Shown here one piece after another: positions 9,401-14,695 of a stretch of 14,695 nucleotides of DNA. Position 1 is the stretch's first letter. The number at the start of each line of letters is the position of its first letter. Origin of the DNA: Gammaproteobacteria bacterium (GTDB lineage: Bacteria > Pseudomonadota > Gammaproteobacteria > Steroidobacterales > Steroidobacteraceae); the NCBI GenBank assembly GCA_030040235.1, contig JASHUC010000160.1, forward strand, positions 1 to 14,695. The letters are read 5' to 3'. The notes under the pieces were generated by a model that saw nothing but the letters and a program-made list of their open reading frames with translations, was not told the DNA's origin and ran no database searches. The translations under genes and the position numbers were made by a program.

Positions 9401-9617
9401 AGACGCCGCCGTCCACGGCCCCGAAATAGAAGTGCCGGCTATCCCCGGGGATCCCGGTCACCGCGAGCACGCGCCCGCCGCGGAAGGGGCCGATCAGCCG
9501 CCACTCGAGCGCCTGGTACAGCGAGGGATCGACCGTCTCGGCGCTCCGCGCGCCTGCCGAAATGGCTAGAAATGCGACCCATCCCGAAAAGAGCACCGCA
9601 AGATTGCACCTTCGCAC
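6486..9617 (-). CDS. Secreted Asp-box (BNR/VPS10-like) beta-propeller protein, copy 2
   Basis: The product is 1043 residues from a GTG start with GGAG 7 bases upstream. The signal peptide is about 1-26 (hydrophobic core LAVLFSGWVAFLAIS, cleavage near RSA/AE). Eleven Asp-boxes can be placed, at 75, 129, 180, 240, 290, 336, 379, 516, 584, 637 and 681; the sixth ends in Phe instead of Trp. The roughly 130-residue gap between boxes 7 and 8 contains FNQPTAQIYHVS (390-401) and GAQQDSG, matching copy 1. Shared marks also include WRLIGPFRGGR near the N-terminus, VGTDDGLVW, ALTAWSKV, ATHGRGFFIMDD and a C-terminal GSYRVVLTVDG (865-875) before VEPDPR. The Asp-box count and long gap suggest two consecutive propellers, as in GH74-type folds, but catalysis is not shown. 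It is the first gene of a probable operon with the TonB receptor and is divergent from the S9 peptidase. Confidence 0.85.
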   Translation of the reverse strand: MRRCNLAVLFSGWVAFLAISAGARSAETVDPSLYQALEWRLIGPFRGGRVLAVTGIPGDSRHFYFGAVDGGVWATEDAGRTWQPIFDSEPAGSIGAIAVAPSDPETLYVGTGEADMRSDIAHGNGVYKSTDAGRHWRYLGLADTRQVGRILVDPHNPAVVFVAALGHAYGPNAERGVFRSQDGGEHWRKVLFKDDDTGAIDLAFKPGAPDTIYAALWQTRRPPWSVYPPSNGPGSGLYVSHDGGERWVQVTGNGFPRHPGHIGLATAPSEPDRLYALVDGPRDEGGLYRSDDDGVHWNHVSGDLRIWNRGWYFCSLTVDPKNADRVYAMDTIVLRSDDGGRHFIALKGDPTGDDFHAMWIDPTDSGRQILGVDQGTLITLDGGKTWSSWFNQPTAQIYHVSTDNRFPYWVYGAQQDSGAVALPSRTDSVDGITMQEFHEITPGGENGMIAPDPDDPDIVYGGTVEKLDLRSGQTRDVDPTLAYPAAHYRSAWTLPLSFSRSGKKVLYFANQRLFETTDGGEHWSPVSPDLTRPDPAIPSNLDPPTAADDDHVGHRRGVIYTIAPSPLAAAGLWVGTDDGLVWRSDDAGAHWRNVTPKALTAWSKVGGIEPSHFDAAVAYLAIDRHRLDDDTPYIYRTEDGGRNWARIDSGIPRDSFVNVVREDPVTRGLLYAGTERGMFVSFDDGAHWQSLQQNLPMTSVRDIDVHGEDLVIATHGRGFFIMDDISALRQMATVHAGEALLFKPAAAIRVRTGAFTGTPMPKDEPLAANAPDGAIIDYLLPGDVAGPVTLAIFDAQDHAVRRFSSADRVKPPDPSKLAFAPEWVPPPVTVSTKEGMHRLVWDLRYPAPEGVGGGERRGGIWAPPGSYRVVLTVDGRAYRQPLRVEPDPRTHVSEAALQREFELARQVEQASGRASAARAQATHLLEALESRVARGGPRRAQLASFMAKVTHLSGVQLHELPENVAHPPPPRTDSLQALSTDLGKLEGAVDGADADPGPDERASYATLSSMLDSTLAEWQRLRDRDLAKLDAELRAAGEAPLAP

Positions 9618-9710
9618 TCGTCATCTCCGGATCGCTTGATCGAGCCGCGGAGTATCGCCGAAGCGGCGAGCCGGCTGCTAGAGTAGATACGTTCGAGGGA
9701 GGGCCGACCG
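9618..9710. promoter_or_regulatory. Divergent promoter region between Asp-box copy 2 and the S9 peptidase
   Basis: The 93 bases hold both ribosome binding sites: CTCC at 9625-9628 (GGAG on the minus strand, for GTG 9617) and GAGGGAGGG at 9695-9703 (for ATG 9711). The space left for two promoters is short, so joint control of the receptor operon and the peptidase is plausible. No convincing -35/-10 pair was found. Confidence 0.4.
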
Positions 9711-11648
9711 ATGCGGATCAGCTACATTGCCTGGTGTGGTTGTGTTTGGGTTTCGCTCGCGGCCCACGCCAACGGGCCCGCCGACCGCGTGCCGACCGAT
9801 CCTCACGCCGTGACCTCGGCACGCGCGGCAAGGACCGAAGCGCTCCCGGTCGATGCCCTGCTGACGACCAGCCGGATCTTCGCTGTTGCCTGCTCGAACG
9901 ATGGCCGCAAGATCGCGTATACGAACAACGCCAACGGCCGGCCGAATCTGTGGATCATGAATGCCGACGGTACGGACGCGCACCCGCTCGTCACGAACAA
10001 CGAGCGCCAGTTCGGCGGCCGCTTCACCCACGACGACCGGGCGATCGTCTACGGTCAGGATCGCGGCGGCAACGAGTACTACGACATCTACGTCATACCT
10101 GCAGCCGGCGGTGTGCCCCGCAACATCACCCATACGGATGATGTGAGCGAGACGGTGTCTGCGTTCTCGCCCGATGGCAGGCTGCTCGCCATTGGCCTCA
10201 AACGACGGGTCTCCCCGTCGGTCAACCTCGCGGTGATGGAGTGGCCGAGTGGCCGCATTCGTCAGCTCACCCATGAAGCCGACCCCAAAGCTTCCTGGGG
10301 CGAGGATGCCTGGAGCCCGGACGGCAGATTCATTTATGCGACACGGGCCATCGGCATAGACGACGCGGAGATCTTTCGAATCGACGTGACCACCGGCGAG
10401 AGCGAGCCATTGCTCGAGCACCCGGGTAAGCAACTCCTCACCATCGCCGATGTATCGCGCGACGGGCGTACGCTACTCATCACCTCGAATGCCAAGGGCG
10501 GCTATGACAACGTCGCCTTGCTCGATCTGGCGACCAGGAAGCTGCGCTGGGTCACGAACACCCAGTGGTCGGCAGAGGCCGTGGCGTTCACGCCCGATGG
10601 CGCAGGCGTCGTGTATGTGCTCAATGCCGACGGGCGCCTTTCGACGCGTTTCCTCGACTTGCGGACGATGCAGGAGTCCGAGCGCGGCGTGCCGGCAGGC
10701 CTCAACGAACCCGTTGCCGAACCGAGGCGCTTCCTGCCGGACGGCTCGATGCTGCTGTCGCACGAGGACTCGAGCCACCCCGCGGAGTTGTACCGGCTCG
10801 CCCCGGATAACACGCTGACGCAGATCACCCACAACGCGAATGCGACACTCGAGCACATTGCACTGCCCAAATCGCAGCTGGTGGCGTATCGCAGCTTCGA
10901 CGGAACGCTGATCTCGGCCTTCGTGTGGGTGCCCTTCAACCTGAAGCGCGACGGCACTGCCGCAGCGGTCGTCATGCCGCACGGAGGTCCCACGGGCCAG
11001 GTGACGGACGAATTCAACGGACGCGCCGAGCTGCTCGCCTCGCGCGGATTCGTGGTGATCGCACCCAACGTGCGGGGCTCGACCGGCTACGGCATGGCGT
11101 TTCAAGACGCGAACATCAAGGATCTGGGTGGAGGGGATCTCAAAGACGAGATCGCAGGCGTCGAGTTCTTGAAGGCGACCGGGTTCATCGATCCCAAGCA
11201 CGTGGGCATCTGGGGCGGCTCTTACGGGGGCTACATGACGTTGATGGCCATCGGCAAAACGCCCAAGGTCTGGTCGGCGGCCGTGGACGAGTACGGCATT
11301 CTGAACTGGCTCACCATGCTCGAGCACGAAGACCCGCGGCTGCAAGAATACGAGAAAAGCCTGCTGGGTGACCCGGTGAAGGACCGCGCCGTGTATGAGG
11401 CGAGCTCACCGCTCGAGTACATCCGCAACGAGACGGCGCCGCTGCTCGTCATGCAGGGTATCAACGATATTCGTGTGCCGCGCGAAGAAGCCGAGCAGGT
11501 GGTGCGCATTCTGAAGGCGGAGGGTCACACGGTCGATGCGATCTACTTCCCCAACGAGGGGCACGGATTCGTCAAGCGTGAGCATCAGCAGGAGGAGCTG
11601 AGCCGCGCCGTGGCGTGGCTCAAGAAGTACCTTCAGCCGGCGACTTGA
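9711..11648 (+). CDS. Secreted S9 (prolyl-oligopeptidase family) serine peptidase
   Basis: The product is 645 residues. Residues 1-20 form a signal peptide ending AHA. Residues 50-380 hold a TolB/PD40-type propeller with repeated S/T-P-D-G motifs (FSPDGRLLA 152-160, WSPDGRFIYA 201-210, FTPDGAGVVYV 293-303). The alpha/beta-hydrolase domain spans about 395-645, with the oxyanion-region HGGP (424-427), nucleophile Ser504 in GGSYGG, Asp586 in INDIRVP and His618 in EGHGF. The triad is complete and in the S9 order. S9 enzymes cut short peptides because the propeller limits access to the active site; many are acylaminoacyl- or dipeptidyl-peptidases, but the exact specificity is not visible. The start is fixed by a strong GAGGGAGGG seven bases upstream. 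Placement beside a TonB receptor operon suggests a role in processing imported peptides in the periplasm. Confidence 0.9.
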   Translation: MRISYIAWCGCVWVSLAAHANGPADRVPTDPHAVTSARAARTEALPVDALLTTSRIFAVACSNDGRKIAYTNNANGRPNLWIMNADGTDAHPLVTNNERQFGGRFTHDDRAIVYGQDRGGNEYYDIYVIPAAGGVPRNITHTDDVSETVSAFSPDGRLLAIGLKRRVSPSVNLAVMEWPSGRIRQLTHEADPKASWGEDAWSPDGRFIYATRAIGIDDAEIFRIDVTTGESEPLLEHPGKQLLTIADVSRDGRTLLITSNAKGGYDNVALLDLATRKLRWVTNTQWSAEAVAFTPDGAGVVYVLNADGRLSTRFLDLRTMQESERGVPAGLNEPVAEPRRFLPDGSMLLSHEDSSHPAELYRLAPDNTLTQITHNANATLEHIALPKSQLVAYRSFDGTLISAFVWVPFNLKRDGTAAAVVMPHGGPTGQVTDEFNGRAELLASRGFVVIAPNVRGSTGYGMAFQDANIKDLGGGDLKDEIAGVEFLKATGFIDPKHVGIWGGSYGGYMTLMAIGKTPKVWSAAVDEYGILNWLTMLEHEDPRLQEYEKSLLGDPVKDRAVYEASSPLEYIRNETAPLLVMQGINDIRVPREEAEQVVRILKAEGHTVDAIYFPNEGHGFVKREHQQEELSRAVAWLKKYLQPAT

Positions 11649-11660
11649 CGTGAGCGGGAC

Positions 11661-11728
11661 ACCCGCATGCGGGTACGCGGTCGATGAAGGCCCGCACGAA
11701 GCCTTCCCTTCCTGACTCCGTGCGGGCC
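11661..11728. terminator. Inverted repeats in the convergent junction after the S9 peptidase
   Basis: ACCCGCATGCGGGT (11661-11674) is a perfect 14-base palindrome, 12 bases after the S9 stop. Farther on, GGCCCGCAC (11689-11697) pairs exactly with GTGCGGGCC (11720-11728) around a 22-base loop that includes a pyrimidine-rich stretch. No T-run follows either one. They sit between two convergent genes and probably end or stabilise both transcripts; regulatory binding is an alternative. Confidence 0.4.
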
Positions 11729-11765
11729 GACATCGGCTCATGGGAGCCCTGAGCTCCCCCGCTCT

Positions 11766-12431
11766 CTACCACCACGCGTGGTACCACGCTTTCTGCACGT
11801 GCTGCGCGGCCACCGACTTCTTCTCTCTCTCGGCAGCATTGTTGGCGAGCGAAGTCGCCGTCATCTGCTGCACGGCCTGCGCAGAATCGTGCGAGCGCCA
11901 TGCGCGATCGCCGTAGTCCCGATCCCGATCGCGAACGTCGATCATGCGGGGAGGTACGCCGTTGCGCAGATCCCCGGAGCGACGCAGGCCCGGCCGGTCA
12001 TGACGCAAGCCGTCCTGATCGGTGCGCAGATCCCGAAAGTCCCCATGCAGATCGGCGCGACCCTGGCGAATGCTCTGATCGTCTGAGCGGATGTCTCGCT
12101 CATCGGTCGCGATCGCGCGATCGGTGCTGGCGATCTCCGTTCTCTGAGCCGCGACTGCAGTGCTTCCGGGGTGCGCGTCGTGCAGGTCGTTCAGGCGCTG
12201 ATTCGCCGGGCTGCGCTGGTCGCGCCAGTCCCGCTGACCTCGCCAGTCCCGCTGACCTCGCCAGTTGTGCCGATCCTGCGCGCCAGCGCCGTTCTCTCCT
12301 GAGCGCGCGCCGGAAACGGCCGGCGGCGCTGATGCATCCGTCGGCCCACCCTGACTCTGCGCGAACGCACACGGCACCACGGCTGGAAGAACCGAGCCAA
12401 CGATTACCGCTAATAGCGCATTGTGCTTCAT
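11766..12431 (-). CDS. Small secreted Arg/Asp-rich protein with 7-residue repeats, function unknown
   Basis: The product is 221 residues. The signal peptide is 1-24 (cleavage after AFA). Residues 25-55 are Gly/Ala/Ser-rich linker. Residues 57-73 carry WRGQRDWRGQRDWRDQR, a 6-residue repeat. Residues 103-151 form seven consecutive heptads of the pattern D-x-x-x-(I/L)-R-x, with Ile/Leu at 107, 114, 121, 128, 135, 142 and 149; the spacing runs on upstream to I100 and V93. Only one hydrophobic residue occurs per heptad and the rest is Arg/Asp-rich, unlike a classical coiled coil. A DRDRDYGDR patch (168-176) and an aromatic tail, AWYHAWW, close the protein. Similar D-I-R-x-D repeat proteins occur as uncharacterised exported proteins in proteobacteria. 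A full AAGGAGGT site precedes the ATG, so translation should be strong. It is the second gene of the operon with the DUF2242-like lipoprotein, 28 bases downstream. Confidence 0.75.
   Translation of the reverse strand: MKHNALLAVIVGSVLPAVVPCAFAQSQGGPTDASAPPAVSGARSGENGAGAQDRHNWRGQRDWRGQRDWRDQRSPANQRLNDLHDAHPGSTAVAAQRTEIASTDRAIATDERDIRSDDQSIRQGRADLHGDFRDLRTDQDGLRHDRPGLRRSGDLRNGVPPRMIDVRDRDRDYGDRAWRSHDSAQAVQQMTATSLANNAAEREKKSVAAQHVQKAWYHAWW
12223..12265. repeat. 18-base tandem repeat inside the Arg/Asp-rich gene
   Basis: The unit CGCCAGTCCCGCTGACCT occurs twice without change (12223-12240, 12241-12258), followed by the first seven bases of a third copy (12259-12265). On the coding strand each unit gives six residues of the R-G-Q-R-D-W repeat. 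Exact copies indicate recent duplication and a site where length could vary between strains. Confidence 0.85.
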
Positions 12432-12434
12432 GAC

Positions 12435-12442
12435 ACCTCCTT
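12435..12442 (-). promoter_or_regulatory. Full-length Shine-Dalgarno for the Arg/Asp-rich protein
   Basis: On the minus strand AAGGAGGT lies just before ATG 12431, with 4 bases between GGAGG and the ATG. It is the best ribosome site in the window and points to high expression of the small exported protein. Confidence 0.75.
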
Positions 12443-12459
12443 ATTTCGCCAATCCTCGA

Positions 12460-13059
12460 TCAGCGATCTTCACGCTCACCGGGGCGATCCTGCCGATTGG
12501 CCTGACGGTCCGGTGGATGTGACTGCAGATCCTGTGCGACGAATTCCTGGACAAGTTGAAAGAAGCGATCGTAGAAAGTCGGATCGGAGATGGTCTCGCG
12601 CCTCACGACCCCGAGAACCTTCGCCGACCCGGAGGGCACCGTGATCATCGCGGGCCCGATGCCCGCGGTGGTCGACTGCTTCATCTTCTGCAGTCTGCTG
12701 TCCTCGCGGGTGGCAATCACGAACACAATGCTCGTGCCGTTGCGATTGTCGGCACAGGTCGCTTGCAGGTGAACGGCGACATTGAGTTTGCGAGAGGGTT
12801 GGAAGTCGCGAGTTCCCGTCAGAATGCTGCTGCTTTCATCCGGCCGGTCGAGCATGTATCCCTGACTCAGCAATGCACGCTTGACGGACCAGCACACGGT
12901 GTCACCCGAACCGGTGAGTGTCTTACTGAAAGGCGCAGCCTCACTGAAGCTGTCCCGTGCGAGATCGTGCTTGCGCCCGGCGCACCCCACGACGATCACC
13001 GCGGCGGCAGTACACATCACGGTCCGCCCCAGGCGAAGGACATTCGAAGAGTCAAACAC
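12460..13059 (-). CDS. DUF2242-like outer-membrane lipoprotein
   Basis: The product is 199 residues. A short basic N-terminus and hydrophobic segment (about 13-25) end in the lipobox VVGC, with Cys26 as the lipidated residue. The next residue is Ala, not Asp, which by the Lol rule favours the outer membrane. The body (40-175) matches my memory of DUF2242: FSKT..., RALLSQGYML (61-70), TGTRDFQP (81-88), Cys102, IVFVIATRED (111-120), LQKMKQS-TAGIGP (123-136), a V-P-S-G-S turn and RRETISDPTFYDRFFQLV (153-170). The function of the family is unknown. The tail (176-199) is Asp/Arg/Pro-rich, like its partner protein. GTG 13059 is chosen because AAGGAGG stands five bases upstream and it places the lipobox normally; an in-frame start at 13116 would add 19 residues with no ribosome site. 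It leads a two-gene operon. Confidence 0.77.
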   Translation of the reverse strand: MFDSSNVLRLGRTVMCTAAAVIVVGCAGRKHDLARDSFSEAAPFSKTLTGSGDTVCWSVKRALLSQGYMLDRPDESSSILTGTRDFQPSRKLNVAVHLQATCADNRNGTSIVFVIATREDSRLQKMKQSTTAGIGPAMITVPSGSAKVLGVVRRETISDPTFYDRFFQLVQEFVAQDLQSHPPDRQANRQDRPGEREDR

Positions 13060-13419
13060 ACCCGCCTCCTTAGGCTCTGCGGCGCCCGCGTCGCACGCGG
13101 CGCGACGCGCGCACACTCAAGCCATCTGGTGCAATAGGTGTACCCGCGGCGCCACAAGCACGGCCTTCGCCGCGCCGCATGAGTCGACATCGAGTTTCAA
13201 TACAGGGAGTTACGGACGCAAAATGTTTGACAGTCAATTGTCGCTGATTTGCGCCATTGGAAAACTCTGCGCATCGCAGGGCTGCAAGAATTCCTCGCGC
13301 GAGCAGGAGAGTTTCAAATCTTCAGCGTGGTCGGCGAGCAACACACCCTTTGCGGTCCCGCCACGAGTGACAGTTCGGATTCAGACGGCGAAAATCGTGC
13401 TGTCGCGCCAGAGATGCTG
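13060..13419. promoter_or_regulatory. 360-base divergent region without a gene, with leader hairpin and TTGAC palindrome
   Basis: No supported gene lies here. Near the lipoprotein, CGCGTCGC (13087-13094) pairs exactly with GCGACGCG (13102-13109) around 7 bases, which would be in that gene's leader. The middle is A/T-richer. TTGACAGTCAA (13227-13237) is a palindrome with one central base; it supplies a consensus -35 hexamer TTGACA on the plus strand and TTGACT on the minus strand, but no good -10 follows on either. CTCTGCG (13265-13271) can pair with CGCAGGG (13275-13281), with one G-T pair, in a tight hairpin inside the leader of the methyltransferase gene. I could not match a known SAM or SAH riboswitch. 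Confidence 0.4.
13065..13071 (-). promoter_or_regulatory. Shine-Dalgarno deciding the GTG start of the DUF2242-like lipoprotein
   Basis: AAGGAGG on the minus strand, followed by five bases (CGGGT) and GTG 13059. Its strength and spacing decide for GTG over the longer upstream start. Confidence 0.75.
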
Positions 13420-14592
13420 ATGGGTCTGCAACAGAATACCGATCGAATCCGCACGACGCACGTCGGAAGCTTACCGCGTCCGCATGCATTGCTCGATGCA
13501 CTGCGCGCACGACTGCGCGGGGAGCCGCACGATGAGGGCGCCTACGCGAGCCTGCTCGCTCGCTCCGTCGCCGAGGTCGTGCGGCGGCAGGCCGAGTGCG
13601 GCATCGACTTCGTGACCGACGGTGAGTACTCCAAGCCCGGCTTCTTCACCTACGTGCAGGAGCGGCTCGAGGGCTTCGCGCCGCGTCCCGGCGCGCGGCG
13701 CCGGAGCTTCGAGCTCGAGGTGCGGGCTTTCCCCGAATACTACGAGGAGTATTTCGGCCACGCGATGTTCGGCGGGACGATCGTACCGATCACGCCGATC
13801 GCCTGCATCGGGCCCATCCGATACCGCGGCGCGGCGGCACTCGAGCAGGACCTGGAGAACCTGAAGGCAGCGGCACGCGCAGCCGGACTGCCCCTCGAGC
13901 AGGTATTCCTGCCGGCCACCGCGCCCTCGGGCGTCGGAGCGAACGAGTACTACGCGAACGATGAGGCCTATCTCGAGGCGCTCGCGGCGGCGCTTGCACC
14001 GGAGTACCGGGCGATCATCGATGCCGGATTGCTGCTGCAGATCGACGATCCCGGCCTGTCGGAGGTCTTCTGCGACCCTTCCCTCGATGCGGCGGGCCAG
14101 CGCAGACGCGCGCGGCTCTACGTGCAGGCGACCAATGCCGCGCTCGCGGGCATTCCGCCCGAGCGCGTGCGGTTTCATACCTGCTACGGCATCAACGAGG
14201 GACCACGCATTCACGAGGCCGATCTTGCGCAGGTGATCGGCTTCGCACTCGAGGTGAATGCCGTACTCGTCAGCTTCGAGGCGGCCAATCCCCGCCATGA
14301 GCACGAATACCACCTCTTCGAGCGGCTGCGCCTGCCCGAGGGCAAGGTGCTCTGCCCCGGAGTCATCACGCACGCGAGCAACATCGTCGAGCATCCGGAT
14401 CTCATCGCCGAGCGACTGCTGCGCTATGCGAATTTAGTCGGCCGGGAGAACGTCGTCGCCGGGGCCGACTGCGGCTTCTCCTCGCAGGCCACCTATCACA
14501 CCGAGGTGCACCCGAGCGTCGTATGGGCAAAGCTTCAGGCGCTTGCCGAAGGCGCGCGCCGCGCTAGCGCGCAGCTGTGGCCCCGAAGCTAG
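13420..14592 (+). CDS. Stand-alone MetE C-terminal-type (cobalamin-independent, zinc) methyltransferase family protein
   Basis: The product is 390 residues, the size of the catalytic domain of MetE alone (full MetE is about 750). It opens with DRIRTTHVGSLPRP (8-21), the usual start of this family, and has DFVTDGEYSKPGFF. The zinc ligands of MetE have counterparts: His253 and Cys255 in HTCYG, Glu287 in VSFEAANPRHEHEYH, and Cys351 in GADCGFSS. The core is therefore intact for binding a thiol substrate on zinc. True MetE needs its N-terminal half for methyltetrahydrofolate-polyglutamate; short relatives include corrinoid-linked methionine synthases and epoxyalkane:coenzyme M transferase-like proteins, so the methyl donor is open. 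ATG 13420 has AGAG just upstream and fits the family start; ATG 13414 is close and possible, and the in-frame start at 13249 adds unlikely sequence. It is divergent from the lipoprotein operon, after a long leader. Confidence 0.82.
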   Translation: MGLQQNTDRIRTTHVGSLPRPHALLDALRARLRGEPHDEGAYASLLARSVAEVVRRQAECGIDFVTDGEYSKPGFFTYVQERLEGFAPRPGARRRSFELEVRAFPEYYEEYFGHAMFGGTIVPITPIACIGPIRYRGAAALEQDLENLKAAARAAGLPLEQVFLPATAPSGVGANEYYANDEAYLEALAAALAPEYRAIIDAGLLLQIDDPGLSEVFCDPSLDAAGQRRRARLYVQATNAALAGIPPERVRFHTCYGINEGPRIHEADLAQVIGFALEVNAVLVSFEAANPRHEHEYHLFERLRLPEGKVLCPGVITHASNIVEHPDLIAERLLRYANLVGRENVVAGADCGFSSQATYHTEVHPSVVWAKLQALAEGARRASAQLWPRS

Positions 14593-14695
14593 CGATGACA
14601 ACCGCTCGCCGGGGTCTTGGTCGTCTGCGCTTGCGCGCCGTCAGCGCTCGAAGACTGGTGCCGGGCGCAGCGACGGGATGGAAAGTCGAAGAGCA
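14593..14695. other. Unassigned right edge
   Basis: Two short open stretches reach the edge and neither is recognisable. On the plus strand ATG 14595 opens a frame of 33 codons (Arg-rich start, MTTARRGLGRLRLR). On the minus strand a frame enters from the right and stops at TCA 14641-14643, ending in RLSIPSLRPAPVFER. The second looks more like a protein C-terminus and would make a convergent junction with the methyltransferase gene, but codon use does not separate them. Confidence 0.25.

Noticed and set aside
1043..9569. Several antisense open frames of 400-550 codons opposite the Asp-box, receptor and peptidase genes
   Set aside because: They are Arg/Ala/His-rich, have no recognisable motifs and lie opposite genes with clear domains; long antisense frames are normal in high-G+C coding DNA.
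9711..11648. Lasso-peptide isopeptidase reading of the S9 enzyme beside a TonB receptor
   Set aside because: The architecture is similar, but no lasso precursor, B or C biosynthesis protein is present in the window and the S9 motifs are general.
13060..13116. Longer N-terminus of the DUF2242-like protein
   Set aside because: It lacks a ribosome site, puts an Ala/Cys/Glu-rich stretch before the lipoprotein signal, and the GTG at 13059 has a near-perfect site.
13249..13419. N-terminal extension of the MetE-like protein
   Set aside because: The added 57 residues match nothing typical of the family, and the conserved RIRTTHVGSLPRP start follows directly after ATG 13420.
13238..13419. SAM or SAH riboswitch in the leader of the MetE-like gene
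   Set aside because: I could not find the conserved core sequences of the known classes by eye; only a simple hairpin was seen.
1..14695. tRNA or rRNA genes, CRISPR arrays, insertion sequences, prophage genes
   Set aside because: No cloverleaf with a T-arm GTTC motif, no regular spaced repeats, no transposase or integrase motif and no terminal repeats were found.

Overview
The window reads as a bacterial chromosome segment with high G+C and strongly G/C-biased third codon positions. It has clear Shine-Dalgarno sites, Sec signal peptides, a Cys lipobox and a TonB-dependent outer-membrane receptor, so the host is Gram-negative. The mix of an ICMT-type methyltransferase, DUF2242-type lipoprotein, S9 and S53 peptidases and long Asp-box (BNR/VPS10-like) proteins would suit a gammaproteobacterium of the Xanthomonadales/Nevskiales kind. 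That assignment is inference from gene content only.

Layout. (1) 1-913: the last 90 codons of an S53 (sedolisin-type) peptidase run into a tail-to-tail junction holding two mutually exclusive hairpins, then a small integral-membrane ICMT-family methyltransferase on the minus strand. (2) 1028-11648: an export/outer-membrane block. A secreted Asp-box propeller protein of about 1070 residues (+) converges, with only 6 bases between stops, on a FecA-like TonB-dependent receptor (-). The receptor lies 13 bases downstream of a second, paralogous Asp-box protein (-). A secreted S9 serine peptidase with an intact Ser-Asp-His triad is divergent from that second paralog across 93 bases. (3) 11649-13059: a convergent junction with inverted repeats, then a two-gene minus-strand operon encoding a DUF2242-like lipoprotein and a small secreted Arg/Asp-rich protein with a regular 7-residue repeat. 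(4) 13060-14592: a 360-base divergent, gene-free region and a stand-alone MetE C-terminal-type (zinc, cobalamin-independent methyltransferase) protein. The last 103 bases are unassigned.

How they may work together. The receptor, the two flanking propeller proteins and the S9 peptidase all carry export signals and are packed closely, with an S53 peptidase nearby. A reasonable hypothesis is a surface/periplasmic module that binds, imports and degrades a peptide or other polymer. The substrate cannot be read from the sequence. The paralogous propeller pair around one receptor and the heptad-repeat protein with its lipoprotein partner are the most interesting items. No RNA genes, CRISPR arrays, insertion sequences or prophage genes were seen.
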